64,000 bases of DNA from a virus: positions 1 to 64,000 of the IMG/VR virus record IMGVR_UViG_3300043444_000183. One strand, 5' to 3'. Each line of letters starts with the position of its first letter. The stretch's first letter is position 1. Positions 41,772-51,147 of the stretch are shown in pieces. Made by a program: the position numbers and the translations under genes. Below the pieces are notes generated by a model, which was not told the origin of the DNA, ran no database searches, and worked only from the letters and a program-made list of their open reading frames with translations.

Positions 41772-42008
41772 ATGAATAAAATCACAAAAGAAGAGCTCGA
41801 CAAATTAGTCGCAGCCAACAGAATGTATCGCGACTTAAAGTTTGCGGTCGCTGATATTGAAATGTCTTTTGAGCGCCTTAAAGAGCAGAAGACTTTAACC
41901 ATGGAACAGCTTAAGGCAGCAACTGTGGATTTATCTGGCACACAGCAGGAGATCTATGACAAGTATGGCGATGTTCAGGTAAACCTTCAAACAGGTGAGT
42001 ATAATTAG
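41772..42008 (+). CDS. Coiled-coil protein, 78 aa
   Basis: Helical heptads (ELDKLVAANRMYRDLKFAVA...FERLKEQK) followed by QQEIYDKYGDVQVNLQTGEY, a motif familiar from small phage proteins just before packaging genes. Function unknown. Confidence 0.65.
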   Translation: MNKITKEELDKLVAANRMYRDLKFAVADIEMSFERLKEQKTLTMEQLKAATVDLSGTQQEIYDKYGDVQVNLQTGEYN

Positions 42009-42216
42009 AAAAATATCGATTGGTCCTGACTACATGAAGTCTATGCACTACATGGTAGGACAGGAAATCCTTGATAAGACATGGAAGATCAATACCATCA
42101 GAATTGAAAATGATGGCAGCATCTGTGTTTGGATTATCAAGGATGGAGAGATTATTAGATGGAAGTCTTTCTCTCCGACAATGCCAATTGCAATTGAGTA
42201 TAAAATAGACTACTGA
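41995..42216 (+). CDS. Conserved phage protein with GTG start, 73 aa
   Basis: The GTG at 41995 begins (V/M)SIIRKISIGPDYMKSMHYM. The IIRKI-x-IGPDY opening matches related phage proteins, so GTG is probably the real start. Beta-rich and short. It overlaps both neighbours. Confidence 0.65.
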   Translation: MSIIRKISIGPDYMKSMHYMVGQEILDKTWKINTIRIENDGSICVWIIKDGEIIRWKSFSPTMPIAIEYKIDY

Positions 42217-42770
42217 TGAAATCCCCATACTGCTTCATTGTAGAACCAATTGGTCTGAGGCGGTACGATAACATTAAAAAATACGGAGACGTAGATTTTA
42301 TAATTAGTTCCTCTCAAGAAGACCACAAGGCTTCTAATCGTTTTGCAAAAGTAATTGCAACTCCTATTTACTATAATGGTCCTGTACAACCAGGAGACAC
42401 CGTCATAGTTCACCACAACGTATTTAAGTTCTATAACGACATGAAGGGCCGCCAAAAGAGCAGCTGGAATTATGTCATGGACGATATGTTTTTAGCTGAG
42501 CTTGATCAGGTATATGCGTTTAAGCGTGATGCTGATTGGCAGGCCGTTGAGCCATTTGTATTCATTAAGCCTGTGCCATCAGAGGATAAGGTATTTAGCA
42601 CACTAGGTGGATTCGAAGAATTGTGGGGAGAGGTTGTTTATCCTAGCAATAGTTTCGTGTCAAAGGGAGATGTTGTATCTTTTACGCCAGATAGTGAGTA
42701 TGAGTTTAGGATAGATGATCAATTACTCTATAGAATGTATAATAAGAACCTATGTCTAATACAAAAATAA
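42216..42770 (+). CDS. Protein with two GroES-like units, 184 aa
   Basis: Two halves show the GroES strand order. The first has CFIVEP, a long flexible loop, FAKVIATP, PGDTVIVHHNVF and FLAELDQVYAF. The second has VFIKPV, a shorter loop, WGEVVYPS, KGDVVSFTPDSEYEF and LLYRMYNKNLCLI. These correspond to the opening strand, mobile loop, GD-x-V strand and closing strand of GroES. A phage co-chaperonin or a GroES-derived structural protein is possible. The assignment is by pattern only. Confidence 0.5.
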   Translation: MKSPYCFIVEPIGLRRYDNIKKYGDVDFIISSSQEDHKASNRFAKVIATPIYYNGPVQPGDTVIVHHNVFKFYNDMKGRQKSSWNYVMDDMFLAELDQVYAFKRDADWQAVEPFVFIKPVPSEDKVFSTLGGFEELWGEVVYPSNSFVSKGDVVSFTPDSEYEFRIDDQLLYRMYNKNLCLIQK

Positions 42771-43036
42771 GAATCATAGAGGCTGGTAAGAAGGCTATAA
42801 ATGAACTGATCAAGGTTCTTGAACAACCTATCATTACACATGCTGAGGACGATATATCTGCCGATAAGATGAAGAACGCAGCATCGGCAAAGCGTTTGGC
42901 ATTTGAGGATGCCATGTTTATGCTTCTAAAGATTGATGAGGAGGAGAACAAACAGTCTGAAACACCAATAGCTGAGGTTACTCTAGGTAAGAGTGGTTTC
43001 GCTGAGGGAAGAGCAAAGATGAAAAATGGAAAATAA
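42752..43036 (+). CDS. Putative small terminase subunit, 94 aa
   Basis: A helical, charged protein (AGKKAINELIKVLEQPII, DKMKNAASAKRLAFEDAMFM) directly upstream of and overlapping the large terminase gene by 11 bases. Position and helical build suggest a DNA-recognition small terminase. No helix-turn-helix is certain. Confidence 0.5.
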   Translation: MSNTKIRIIEAGKKAINELIKVLEQPIITHAEDDISADKMKNAASAKRLAFEDAMFMLLKIDEEENKQSETPIAEVTLGKSGFAEGRAKMKNGK

Positions 43037-45245
43037 TCTGTACCGTATAGTCACTGATCATATTCAAAAGACTGCTCTTACTACTAAGAACAGTAAGAAA
43101 AGTTGGGACTATGGGTACAATAAAGAGTATGACATTATCGTTATATCTAAGGACGGAACAATCGGTGAGATATACGAGATTAACGGATTAAAGATTGCTA
43201 TTCCCGCAACGCCAAAGAATATAGACGACCGCGGCAACAAATGGGTTGCACAAGAATACCCTGCAGAACTACAGAAAATAAAGTCAATCTTTGACTGGAA
43301 CCGAAGAGATAATTCGTTTAAGTCGAAGTACGTCGACATGATCGAGACTGAGTTTGATCGTAGGGATTATGGCTATTGGTTTAAGAACAATGGCAAGCCA
43401 ACATACATGACCGGCACGCACTATATGTACTTGCAGTGGACTAAGATTGACGTTGGTCTTCCTGACTTCCGTGAATCCAACCGAATATTCTTTATATTTT
43501 GGGAGGCCACTAAGGCAGACAGCCGTTCATTTGGCATGTGCTACCTAAAGAACCGCCGTTCAGGTTTCTCGTTTATGTCTTCAGCAGAGACGTCCAACAC
43601 AGGTACAATTGTTAGAGACGCGCGTATTGGTATCTTGTCTAAGACAGGTTCCGATGCCAAGAAGATGTTTACCGATAAGGTGGTGCCTATCGTTAGAAAT
43701 TACCCCTTCTTTTTCAAGCCGATCCAAGACGGTATGGACAACCCGAAGACGGAGTTGGCCTTCCGTGTTCCTGCGAGTAAGATTACGCGCAAGAATATGG
43801 ATGAGGAGCGCGATGATGACATAGAAGGGTTAGATACTACCATTGACTGGAAAAACACAGCAGACAACAGCTATGACGGCGAGAAGCTGCTTCTACTTGT
43901 CCATGACGAGAGCGGGAAATGGGAGAAGCCGGAGAACATCCTAAATAACTGGCGAGTCACTAAGACGTGTCTTCGACTAGGATCTAAAATCATTGGTAAG
44001 TGTATGATGGGTTCTACCTCAAATGCACTTAGTAAGGGTGGTGAGAACTTTAAGAAGTTGTACTATGACAGCGAGCCAACCAAGCGATCTGCCAATGGTC
44101 AGACCAAGTCGGGGCTATATAGTCTTTTTATTCCTATGGAGTGGAACATGGAAGGCTTTATTGATGAGTATGGATGGCCTGTGTTTGATGATCCAAAGAA
44201 ACCAATCTTGGGTATCGATGGTGAGGAAATAACAATGGGTGTTATTACCTATTGGAACAATGAGGTGGCTGCACTTAAGACTGACTCAGATGCACTCAAT
44301 GAGTTCTATCGTCAGTTCCCACGCACAGAGTCACATGCTTTCCGTGATGAGTCTAAGTCATCACTATTTAACCTCACAAAGATCTACCAACAGATTGACT
44401 ATAATGACGCATTGATCAAGGACCGCGTCCTAACTAAGGGCTACTTCCATTGGAAGAACGGTGAGCAAGACAGCGAGGTCATTTGGACGCCTGATCCAAA
44501 CGGAAGGTTTTTGGTGTCATGGATTCCTGAGCAAGCTATGCGGAACAGAGTGATTGTGAAGAATGGCCGCAAGTGCCCAGGCAATGAACACATCGGTGTG
44601 TTTGGGTGTGACCCGTATGACATATCAGGTGTAGTTGGTGGAGGTGGATCTGCTGGTGCGCTTCATGGATTGACTTCATTTCACATGGAAAATGCACCAA
44701 CAAATCAATTCTTTTTGGAGTATATTGCTCGTCCTCAGACAGCTGAGATATTCTTTGAGGATGTATTAATGGCCTGTCATTTTTATGGAATGCCAATACT
44801 TATTGAGAACAACAAGCAGCGACTACTCTACCATTTTAAGAATAGAGGATACCGAGCGTTCTCATTAAATAGACCAGATAAACACACCTCAAAACTATCA
44901 AAAACAGAGCTTGAACTTGGCGGTATTCCTAACTCATCTGAGGACGTAAAGCACGCCCACGCTAACTCCATCAACACATACATCGAGGAATATGTTGGTC
45001 TTGATCAAGAGGGAACATATAGAGATTCAGACACTATGGGTAGTATGTATTTTAACAGAACACTCAACGATTGGGCTCGATTTGATATTAATAACAGGAC
45101 AAAACACGATGCCTCGATTAGCTCAGGACTTGCTATCATGGCGTCTAGAAAACACCTATTTATACCTAAGAAAGAGGAATCTAAAATAAGTGTTAAATTT
45201 GTAAGATATAAGAATACAGGCATTAGAAGCGAAATCATCGAATAA
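43026..45245 (+). CDS. terL: Large terminase subunit (ATPase-nuclease)
   Basis: The 739-residue product carries a degenerate Walker A (KNRRSGFSF, near 176-183), Walker B LLLLVHDESGKW (near 288-298) and an RNase H-like nuclease domain starting at GVFGCDPYDISG (near 526). It pumps DNA into the prohead and cuts it. The atypical Walker A is shared, as far as I recall, with TerL of crAss-like and related Bacteroidota phages. The stop is followed at once by the portal gene. Confidence 0.9.
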   Translation: MENNLYRIVTDHIQKTALTTKNSKKSWDYGYNKEYDIIVISKDGTIGEIYEINGLKIAIPATPKNIDDRGNKWVAQEYPAELQKIKSIFDWNRRDNSFKSKYVDMIETEFDRRDYGYWFKNNGKPTYMTGTHYMYLQWTKIDVGLPDFRESNRIFFIFWEATKADSRSFGMCYLKNRRSGFSFMSSAETSNTGTIVRDARIGILSKTGSDAKKMFTDKVVPIVRNYPFFFKPIQDGMDNPKTELAFRVPASKITRKNMDEERDDDIEGLDTTIDWKNTADNSYDGEKLLLLVHDESGKWEKPENILNNWRVTKTCLRLGSKIIGKCMMGSTSNALSKGGENFKKLYYDSEPTKRSANGQTKSGLYSLFIPMEWNMEGFIDEYGWPVFDDPKKPILGIDGEEITMGVITYWNNEVAALKTDSDALNEFYRQFPRTESHAFRDESKSSLFNLTKIYQQIDYNDALIKDRVLTKGYFHWKNGEQDSEVIWTPDPNGRFLVSWIPEQAMRNRVIVKNGRKCPGNEHIGVFGCDPYDISGVVGGGGSAGALHGLTSFHMENAPTNQFFLEYIARPQTAEIFFEDVLMACHFYGMPILIENNKQRLLYHFKNRGYRAFSLNRPDKHTSKLSKTELELGGIPNSSEDVKHAHANSINTYIEEYVGLDQEGTYRDSDTMGSMYFNRTLNDWARFDINNRTKHDASISSGLAIMASRKHLFIPKKEESKISVKFVRYKNTGIRSEIIE

Positions 45246-47668
45246 TGGATAAACCATCAGTTGTTATCTCTGCACTACCTTTCCCGGACCAAATGGCTCC
45301 AGACGAGGTTAAGGCTACATATGAATATGGTCTAAAGGTAGGTAAAGCCATCGAAGGAGAGTGGTTTAAGAGGAAATCAAACTCAAGTAGATTTTATCAA
45401 CAGTGGGGTGAATTCCACCGTTTGAGACTATACGCTCGTGGAGAGCAACCAGTACAAAAGTATAAAGATGAGCTTGCCGTCAATGGTGACATATCTATGC
45501 TCAACCTAGACTGGACTCCTGTTCCTATCATCCCTAAGTTTGTTGACGTTGTCGTAAACGGAATGATAGACCGACCATATACTGTAAAAGCTGAAGCCCA
45601 AGATGTAATGTCTGCCGAGAAGAAGAATATCTTCCAGGATATGATCGAAGCTGATATGGTTGCTAAGGACTTCCTTACACTTACACAGGAGCAGTTTGGT
45701 ATTGATGCGTTTAACGTTAATCCAGATGAACTTCCTGCTAATGATCAGGAGCTATCATTGTACATGCAGATGAACTATAAGCCATCTGTAGAGATTGCTG
45801 AAGAGATTGCTATTGACACTGTCATGAAAATGAATGAGTACGAAGACACACTTCGTCTCTACTATTATGACGTGGCTACTCTTGGCCTTGGTGTTGTCAA
45901 GCATGAATTCTTAATTAATGATGGAGTAAAGGTCGAGTATGTAGATCCAGCTAACTGGATTCATAGTTATACAGAAAAGAATGACTTCTCAGATTGTTTT
46001 TATTTTGGTGAGGTTAAGCAGGTGCATTACACTGAGCTTCTAAAAATGAATCCAAATCTAACAGATGAGGAGCTTACTGAAATTAAGAACGCCGGATCAG
46101 CATGGTATGACTACTTCCCTGTAGTTAGAAACTACCAAGATGATGCATTCTTGAATGAGGTTGTAACGTTATTGTATTTTAATTACAAGACACACAAGAA
46201 GTTTGTTTGGAAGAAGAAGATTCTTGAGAACGGCGGTGAGCGAGTTATTCGTAAAGAAGATACGTTCATGGCTCCAAACGGTGAATACTTTGAGGTAATT
46301 GAAGCAGTTCGCGACGTTTGGTATGAAGGTGTTCTTGTTGGTGGATCAAACATAATGATCAAGTGGGAGATGATGAAGAACATGGTTCGTCCTAAGTCTG
46401 CATCACAGCGCGCACTTCCAAACTACATTGCTTACGCTCCACGTTACTATAAAGGAAACATTGAGTCGTTAGTTCGACGCATGATTCCATTTGCTGATCA
46501 GATTCAGTTGACGCACTTGAAGCTGCAGCAAGTTATGGCTCGCATTGTTCCTGATGGTGTATTTATCGATGCCGATGGTATTAATGAAGTTGACCTAGGT
46601 ACAGGTGCAGCATACAATCCTGAGGACGCGCTCAATCTATACTTCCAAACGGGTAGTGTGATTGGCCGATCTTATACTACAGAGGGTGAGTTCAATAACG
46701 CTCGCATTCCTATCCAAGAGTTAAATACAAATAGTGGTCAGGCTAAAATGGCTGCCCTTATCGGTAACTACAACCACTACTTAAATATGATCCGCGATGT
46801 GACGGGTGTAAATGAGGTGCGTGATGCATCTACACCACATCCAGATGCATTGGTTGGTGTTCAAAAACTTGCGGCACTAAACTCAAACACAGCCACTCGC
46901 CACATCTTAGATGCTGGTATTATCACAACTAGACGTGTAGCTGAGTGTATTTCTATACGTATTGCAGACATCTTAGAGTATTCTGACTTTGCTGAAGAGT
47001 TCGCTATGCAGATTGGTAAGTATAACCTATCGATCTTACAGGACGTTAATGAGTTATACCTACATGACTTTGGTATCTTTATTGAGGTAGCTCCAGATGA
47101 AGAGCAAAAAGCTCAGCTTGAGCAAAACATTCAAATGGCACTACAGCAGCAAACGATTGATCTTGAGGATGCAATTGATATCCGTATGATCAACAATGTT
47201 AAGCTTGCTAATGAGATGCTTAAGATGAAGCGTCGTAAGCGAATGGAGCAAAAGCAGAAAGAGAAGGAGATGGAGTTCCAAATGCAGATGCAGACAAACA
47301 TCCAATCTTCTCAAGCAGCTTCTGAAGCCAAGGCACAGATCATTCAATTGGAAGGTCAAACCAAAGCACAGATCAAGCAGATGGAAGTTCAAGGCGACAT
47401 TCAAAAGATGCAAGCCGAGGCTGAGCTCAAGAAAGAGTTGATGGCTATTGAGTTCCAATATAACATGCAGCTTAGTGGTATGCAGATGCAAACATTGAAA
47501 GATCGTGAGTCTGAGAAAGAGAAAGCCAAAGATAAACGAGTAGACCTACAGGCAACTCGTCAATCTGAACTTATTAACCAACGACAAAACAACCTACCTC
47601 CACAAAACTTTGAGAGTACTGAGGATTCCCTTGATGGCTTTGATTTAGAGTCATTCGGGCCTAAATAA
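45245..47668 (+). CDS. Portal protein
   Basis: This 807-residue protein lies between TerL and scaffold genes. It ends in a long Gln/Met/Lys-rich coiled coil (residues about 650-790), like the barrel of P22-type and crAss-like portals. The stretch YLNMIRDVTGVNEVRDASTP is a typical portal motif. It forms the dodecameric DNA gate at the head vertex. Confidence 0.9.
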   Translation: MDKPSVVISALPFPDQMAPDEVKATYEYGLKVGKAIEGEWFKRKSNSSRFYQQWGEFHRLRLYARGEQPVQKYKDELAVNGDISMLNLDWTPVPIIPKFVDVVVNGMIDRPYTVKAEAQDVMSAEKKNIFQDMIEADMVAKDFLTLTQEQFGIDAFNVNPDELPANDQELSLYMQMNYKPSVEIAEEIAIDTVMKMNEYEDTLRLYYYDVATLGLGVVKHEFLINDGVKVEYVDPANWIHSYTEKNDFSDCFYFGEVKQVHYTELLKMNPNLTDEELTEIKNAGSAWYDYFPVVRNYQDDAFLNEVVTLLYFNYKTHKKFVWKKKILENGGERVIRKEDTFMAPNGEYFEVIEAVRDVWYEGVLVGGSNIMIKWEMMKNMVRPKSASQRALPNYIAYAPRYYKGNIESLVRRMIPFADQIQLTHLKLQQVMARIVPDGVFIDADGINEVDLGTGAAYNPEDALNLYFQTGSVIGRSYTTEGEFNNARIPIQELNTNSGQAKMAALIGNYNHYLNMIRDVTGVNEVRDASTPHPDALVGVQKLAALNSNTATRHILDAGIITTRRVAECISIRIADILEYSDFAEEFAMQIGKYNLSILQDVNELYLHDFGIFIEVAPDEEQKAQLEQNIQMALQQQTIDLEDAIDIRMINNVKLANEMLKMKRRKRMEQKQKEKEMEFQMQMQTNIQSSQAASEAKAQIIQLEGQTKAQIKQMEVQGDIQKMQAEAELKKELMAIEFQYNMQLSGMQMQTLKDRESEKEKAKDKRVDLQATRQSELINQRQNNLPPQNFESTEDSLDGFDLESFGPK

Positions 47669-47676
47669 ATATTTAT

Positions 47677-47684
47677 TAACTTTG
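47677..47684 (+). promoter_or_regulatory. Candidate promoter -7 box TAACTTTG
   Basis: TAnnTTTG in the 32-bp gap before the scaffold gene, 16 bases ahead of its ATG. It could boost scaffold and capsid expression. No clear -33. Confidence 0.45.
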
Positions 47685-47700
47685 TTGAAAATTAAATTAA

Positions 47701-48810
47701 ATGGAAGGTGAATTTAAAGTGAGAGCTGTAGATTTCGAGGAGAAGTCTGTGGCCGAAAAAGAAGCTGAGCTTCTAGAAGGTTTAGAAGATCATACTGGCG
47801 ATCAAGACACAGTAAAGATTGACTTAACTGAAGAGCAGCCAGTAGCAGATCCAATTCAACCAGTAGAGGTTGATTTAGATGATAATAAAGTTCTTTCATA
47901 TCTTGGTAAAAGATGGAACAAGGAGATTACATCTTTGGATGAATTAGTTCAAGAGCGCGAACAAGCTGAAGAACTACCTGAAGATGTATCTGCGTTCCTA
48001 AAATACAAAAGAGAAACAGGACGTGGCATTGAAGACTTCATGAAGTTGAATGTCGACTACAATGCCATGGATGAAGACTCTCTACTTTATCAATACGCTA
48101 AAGAACAAAACCCAGGGCTAGATGCTGATGAGGTTAAGTTCGAGTTAGAAACCAAGTTTTCATATGATGAAGACTTCGATGATGACAAGCATATTAAGAA
48201 GGTAAAGCTAGAGAGAAAAAAAGAGCTCAATAAGGCTCGTGAGTATTTTAATAAGCTTAAAGAACAGTACAAGGCGCCGCTTGAGTCAAGGGATGCCTTT
48301 GTTCCGCAAGAAGAAAAGGAAGCTTACGAATCTTATAAGCAATATAAACAAACCGCGACTAGCGAGCAAGAGGAGCAACAAAAGCGGTCTAAGTATTTCG
48401 CCGATAAGACGAATGAATTATTCTCTGATAAGTTTGAAGGTTTCAAATTTAATATTGACGAGAATAAGGCAGTAACGTTCAAGCCAGCAGATGCAAAGAC
48501 ACTTCTTAACGAGCAGTCTTCATTAGGTAACTTTGTAAATAAGTTCTTAAACGAAGATGGCTACTTAAAGGATGCTGAGACGTTCCATCGAGCAATAGCG
48601 ATTGCTTCGAATCCCGAAAAGTTTGCAAAGTTCTTCTATGAGAAGGGTATGACAGAAGCTGTTGAGACAGTTTCTAAAGAGTCTAAAAATATTGACATGA
48701 CTCGTCAAGCCACTCAGGTGACTAATAAAACTGAAGGTACATTCCAAGTAAGAGCCGTAGAGTCTGGTTTCGGTAACAGATTAGTTATTAAACAAAAACC
48801 TAAAAATTAG
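47701..48810 (+). CDS. Scaffolding-type protein, 369 aa
   Basis: An acidic, largely helical protein between portal and major capsid genes, the usual place and character of a capsid scaffold. The short element EG(E/T)F(K/Q)VRAV appears both at the very start (residues 2-10) and near the end (about 345-353), which is unusual. No protease motif is apparent. Confidence 0.75.
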   Translation: MEGEFKVRAVDFEEKSVAEKEAELLEGLEDHTGDQDTVKIDLTEEQPVADPIQPVEVDLDDNKVLSYLGKRWNKEITSLDELVQEREQAEELPEDVSAFLKYKRETGRGIEDFMKLNVDYNAMDEDSLLYQYAKEQNPGLDADEVKFELETKFSYDEDFDDDKHIKKVKLERKKELNKAREYFNKLKEQYKAPLESRDAFVPQEEKEAYESYKQYKQTATSEQEEQQKRSKYFADKTNELFSDKFEGFKFNIDENKAVTFKPADAKTLLNEQSSLGNFVNKFLNEDGYLKDAETFHRAIAIASNPEKFAKFFYEKGMTEAVETVSKESKNIDMTRQATQVTNKTEGTFQVRAVESGFGNRLVIKQKPKN

Positions 48811-48815
48811 AAAAA

Positions 48816-50240
48816 ATGGCTGGTACATTACAGGCGTCTCCGGGTGTAAATTTAACCCCAAGCGCAGTCAAGGCAACATTGCCTACAAACTACATCACTA
48901 ACTTCGATTTCTTGAATCAGTATCTTCCTGATACTTATGAGCAAGAATTCGAGCGCTATGGTAACCGTTCAATCGCATCTTTCTTGCGTATGGTTGGTGC
49001 CGAGCTTCCTACTAACTCTGACCTCATCAAATGGGCAGAACAAGGTCGTCTTCACACAAAGTACACGGCAGTTACTGCTGTTGGCGCTGCAGGTGGTGAT
49101 GATACTGCTACTTTTGATATCGGTACAGGAACTTGTGTTTTCCGTATTGGTCAAACAGTTTTCCTTTCAAACAATGCATCTTCTACATCTTCTTACAAAG
49201 CTGTAGTAACTGCTCTTCCTGCTGCTGACCGTTTCACTGTTGCTTTCTACAATGCTTCTGGTATTGCTGCTGGTGACACTGGTGCTACATTCACTGCATT
49301 TGTTTATGGTTCTGAATTCCAAAAAGGTACTAGCGGTATGCAAGGATCTTTGGAAGCACAAGATTTGTTCTTCGACAACAAGCCAATTATCATCAAAGAC
49401 AAGTACACTGTTGCTGGTTCTGACATGGCTCAAATTGGTTGGGTTGAAGTAACAACTGAGAATGGTGCTACTGGATACTACTGGTACATGAAGTCTGAGC
49501 ACGAAACTCGTTTGCGTTACGAAGACTATCTTGAAATGTCAATGGTAGAAGGTGTTCCTGCTGAGGTTAACTCAGGTGCAGCTGCTGCATTAGGTAATGC
49601 TGCATATCCTGCAGGATCTACAATTCCTTACAACGCTGGTACTCAAGGTATGTTTGCTGCTATTGAATCTCGTGGTAACGTTTGGGCAGGTGGTAACCCA
49701 TCTTCTTTAGGTGACTTCGATACAATCGTACAACGTCTTGACAAGCAAGGTGCTATCGCTGAGAACGTATTGTTCTTGAACCGTCAGTTCTCTTTTGACA
49801 TCGACGATATGTTGGCTGCTCAAAACTCTTACGGTGCTGGTGGTACTTCTTACGGTTTGTTTGACAACAGCGAGCAAATGGCTCTTAACCTTGGTTTCTC
49901 TGGATTCCGTCGTGGTTATGAGTTCTACAAGACTGATTGGAAATACCTTAACGATGCTACTCTTCGCGGTGGTCTTGTTGGTGGTGCTATCAACGGTGTT
50001 TTAGTTCCTGCTGGTACAATGAGCGTTTACGATCAAGTACTTGGTAAAAATGCTAAGCGTCCATTCCTTCACGTTCGTTACCGCGCTTCTGAAGCTGAAA
50101 ACCGTCGTTACAAAACTTGGATGACTGGTTCAGCTGGTGGTGCACAAACTAGCGACCTTGATGCTATGGAAGTCAACTTCTTGTCAGAGCGTGCGCTTTG
50201 TACAATGGGTGCTAACAACTTCTTCATCTTCAAAGGATAA
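48816..50240 (+). CDS. Major capsid protein (HK97-like fold expected)
   Basis: A 474-residue protein directly after the scaffold gene, with codon use tuned toward frequent codons and a terminator after it, as expected for the most abundant protein. Sequence features include NFDFLNQYLPDTYEQEFERY near the N-terminus and a beta-rich middle insertion rich in Ala/Gly/Thr. Residue positions of the E-loop cannot be fixed without alignment. Confidence 0.9.
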   Translation: MAGTLQASPGVNLTPSAVKATLPTNYITNFDFLNQYLPDTYEQEFERYGNRSIASFLRMVGAELPTNSDLIKWAEQGRLHTKYTAVTAVGAAGGDDTATFDIGTGTCVFRIGQTVFLSNNASSTSSYKAVVTALPAADRFTVAFYNASGIAAGDTGATFTAFVYGSEFQKGTSGMQGSLEAQDLFFDNKPIIIKDKYTVAGSDMAQIGWVEVTTENGATGYYWYMKSEHETRLRYEDYLEMSMVEGVPAEVNSGAAAALGNAAYPAGSTIPYNAGTQGMFAAIESRGNVWAGGNPSSLGDFDTIVQRLDKQGAIAENVLFLNRQFSFDIDDMLAAQNSYGAGGTSYGLFDNSEQMALNLGFSGFRRGYEFYKTDWKYLNDATLRGGLVGGAINGVLVPAGTMSVYDQVLGKNAKRPFLHVRYRASEAENRRYKTWMTGSAGGAQTSDLDAMEVNFLSERALCTMGANNFFIFKG

Positions 50241-50255
50241 GAACACCAATAATAC

Positions 50256-50286
50256 GAGAGGGGTTACGGCCCCTCTCTATTTTTTT
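50256..50286 (+). terminator. Rho-independent terminator after capsid gene
   Basis: GAGAGGGG-TTACGG-CCCCTCTC (50256-50277) followed by TATTTTTTT. Perfect eight-base-pair stem. Confidence 0.9.
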
Positions 50287-50306
50287 AATAATTTAAATTA
50301 TATCAA

Positions 50307-51065
50307 ATGAACAGAGTAAAACTAGAGGCGAAAGATCGCACCTATCTATTAAAGATTGACAATGCTCCATTGAGCTATTTTATTGCGCATAAAGACACTC
50401 CGCGCAAACGTCTTCTTTACTACAATGAAGAGACAAATACAAACCACCCACTTCGCTATGCGCGAAATTCAAATTCACCATTTCAAGACGAACAAGATGC
50501 CAATGTTATTGTTGAGCCTATTGTATTTGAAGATGGCGTATTAAATGTTCCAAAAAACAATCCTGTACTTCAAGAGTTCTTACATTATCATCCAGGTAAT
50601 GGTTCTGAATTTTATGAATTTGACTCAGAAAAAGATGCTCAAGAAGATGTTGAGGAATTATTCTCAGAAATTGATGCATTGCTATTAGCTCGTGATTTAG
50701 CAGACAAAGACATTAATACATTAGAAGCAGTCGCTAGATTGGTTTTAAAAGGTAATGTAGATAAGATGAGTTCTGCTGAGATCAAGAGAGATATGATGTT
50801 ATTCGCTAAGAGATACCCTCAAGACTTCATGGAAGCAGCATCTGACCCAATGCTTAAGATCAACAACTTTGCAGCTCGCGCATTTACGGCAGGATATTTA
50901 ACATTCAGAGGAAACAAAGACATCCATTATAACTTCAAGGACAATAAGAAGCGTCTAATGACCGTTCCTTTTGGTCACGACCATATCCATGCATTGGCTT
51001 CTCATTTACAGTCTGATGAAGGGTTAGAGCTATACAAGTATCTAGAAGATAAGTTTTCAGAGTAG
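50307..51065 (+). CDS. Conserved head-module protein, 252 aa
   Basis: YYNEETNTNHPLRYARNSNS followed by PFQDEQDANVIVEPIVFEDG forms a strongly conserved opening that I associate with head genes of crAss-like and Cellulophaga phages. The second half is helical and acidic. Its function is not known to me. It has terminators on both sides. Confidence 0.7.
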   Translation: MNRVKLEAKDRTYLLKIDNAPLSYFIAHKDTPRKRLLYYNEETNTNHPLRYARNSNSPFQDEQDANVIVEPIVFEDGVLNVPKNNPVLQEFLHYHPGNGSEFYEFDSEKDAQEDVEELFSEIDALLLARDLADKDINTLEAVARLVLKGNVDKMSSAEIKRDMMLFAKRYPQDFMEAASDPMLKINNFAARAFTAGYLTFRGNKDIHYNFKDNKKRLMTVPFGHDHIHALASHLQSDEGLELYKYLEDKFSE

Positions 51066-51093
51066 CTTAATCATTAGTAAACTACTACTAAAA

Positions 51094-51122
51094 GGGCACT
51101 TCTAATGGAGTGCCTTTTTTTA
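51094..51122 (+). terminator. Rho-independent terminator
   Basis: GGCACT (51095-51100) pairs with AGTGCC (51109-51114), followed by eight T residues. Confidence 0.8.
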
Positions 51123-51124
51123 TT

Positions 51125-51132
51125 TATCTTTG
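51125..51132 (+). promoter_or_regulatory. Candidate promoter -7 box TATCTTTG
   Basis: Exact TAnnTTTG box directly after the terminator and 15 bases before the ATG at 51148, so the connector/tail operon likely restarts here. Confidence 0.5.
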
Positions 51133-51147
51133 TACAAAAGCAGTCAG

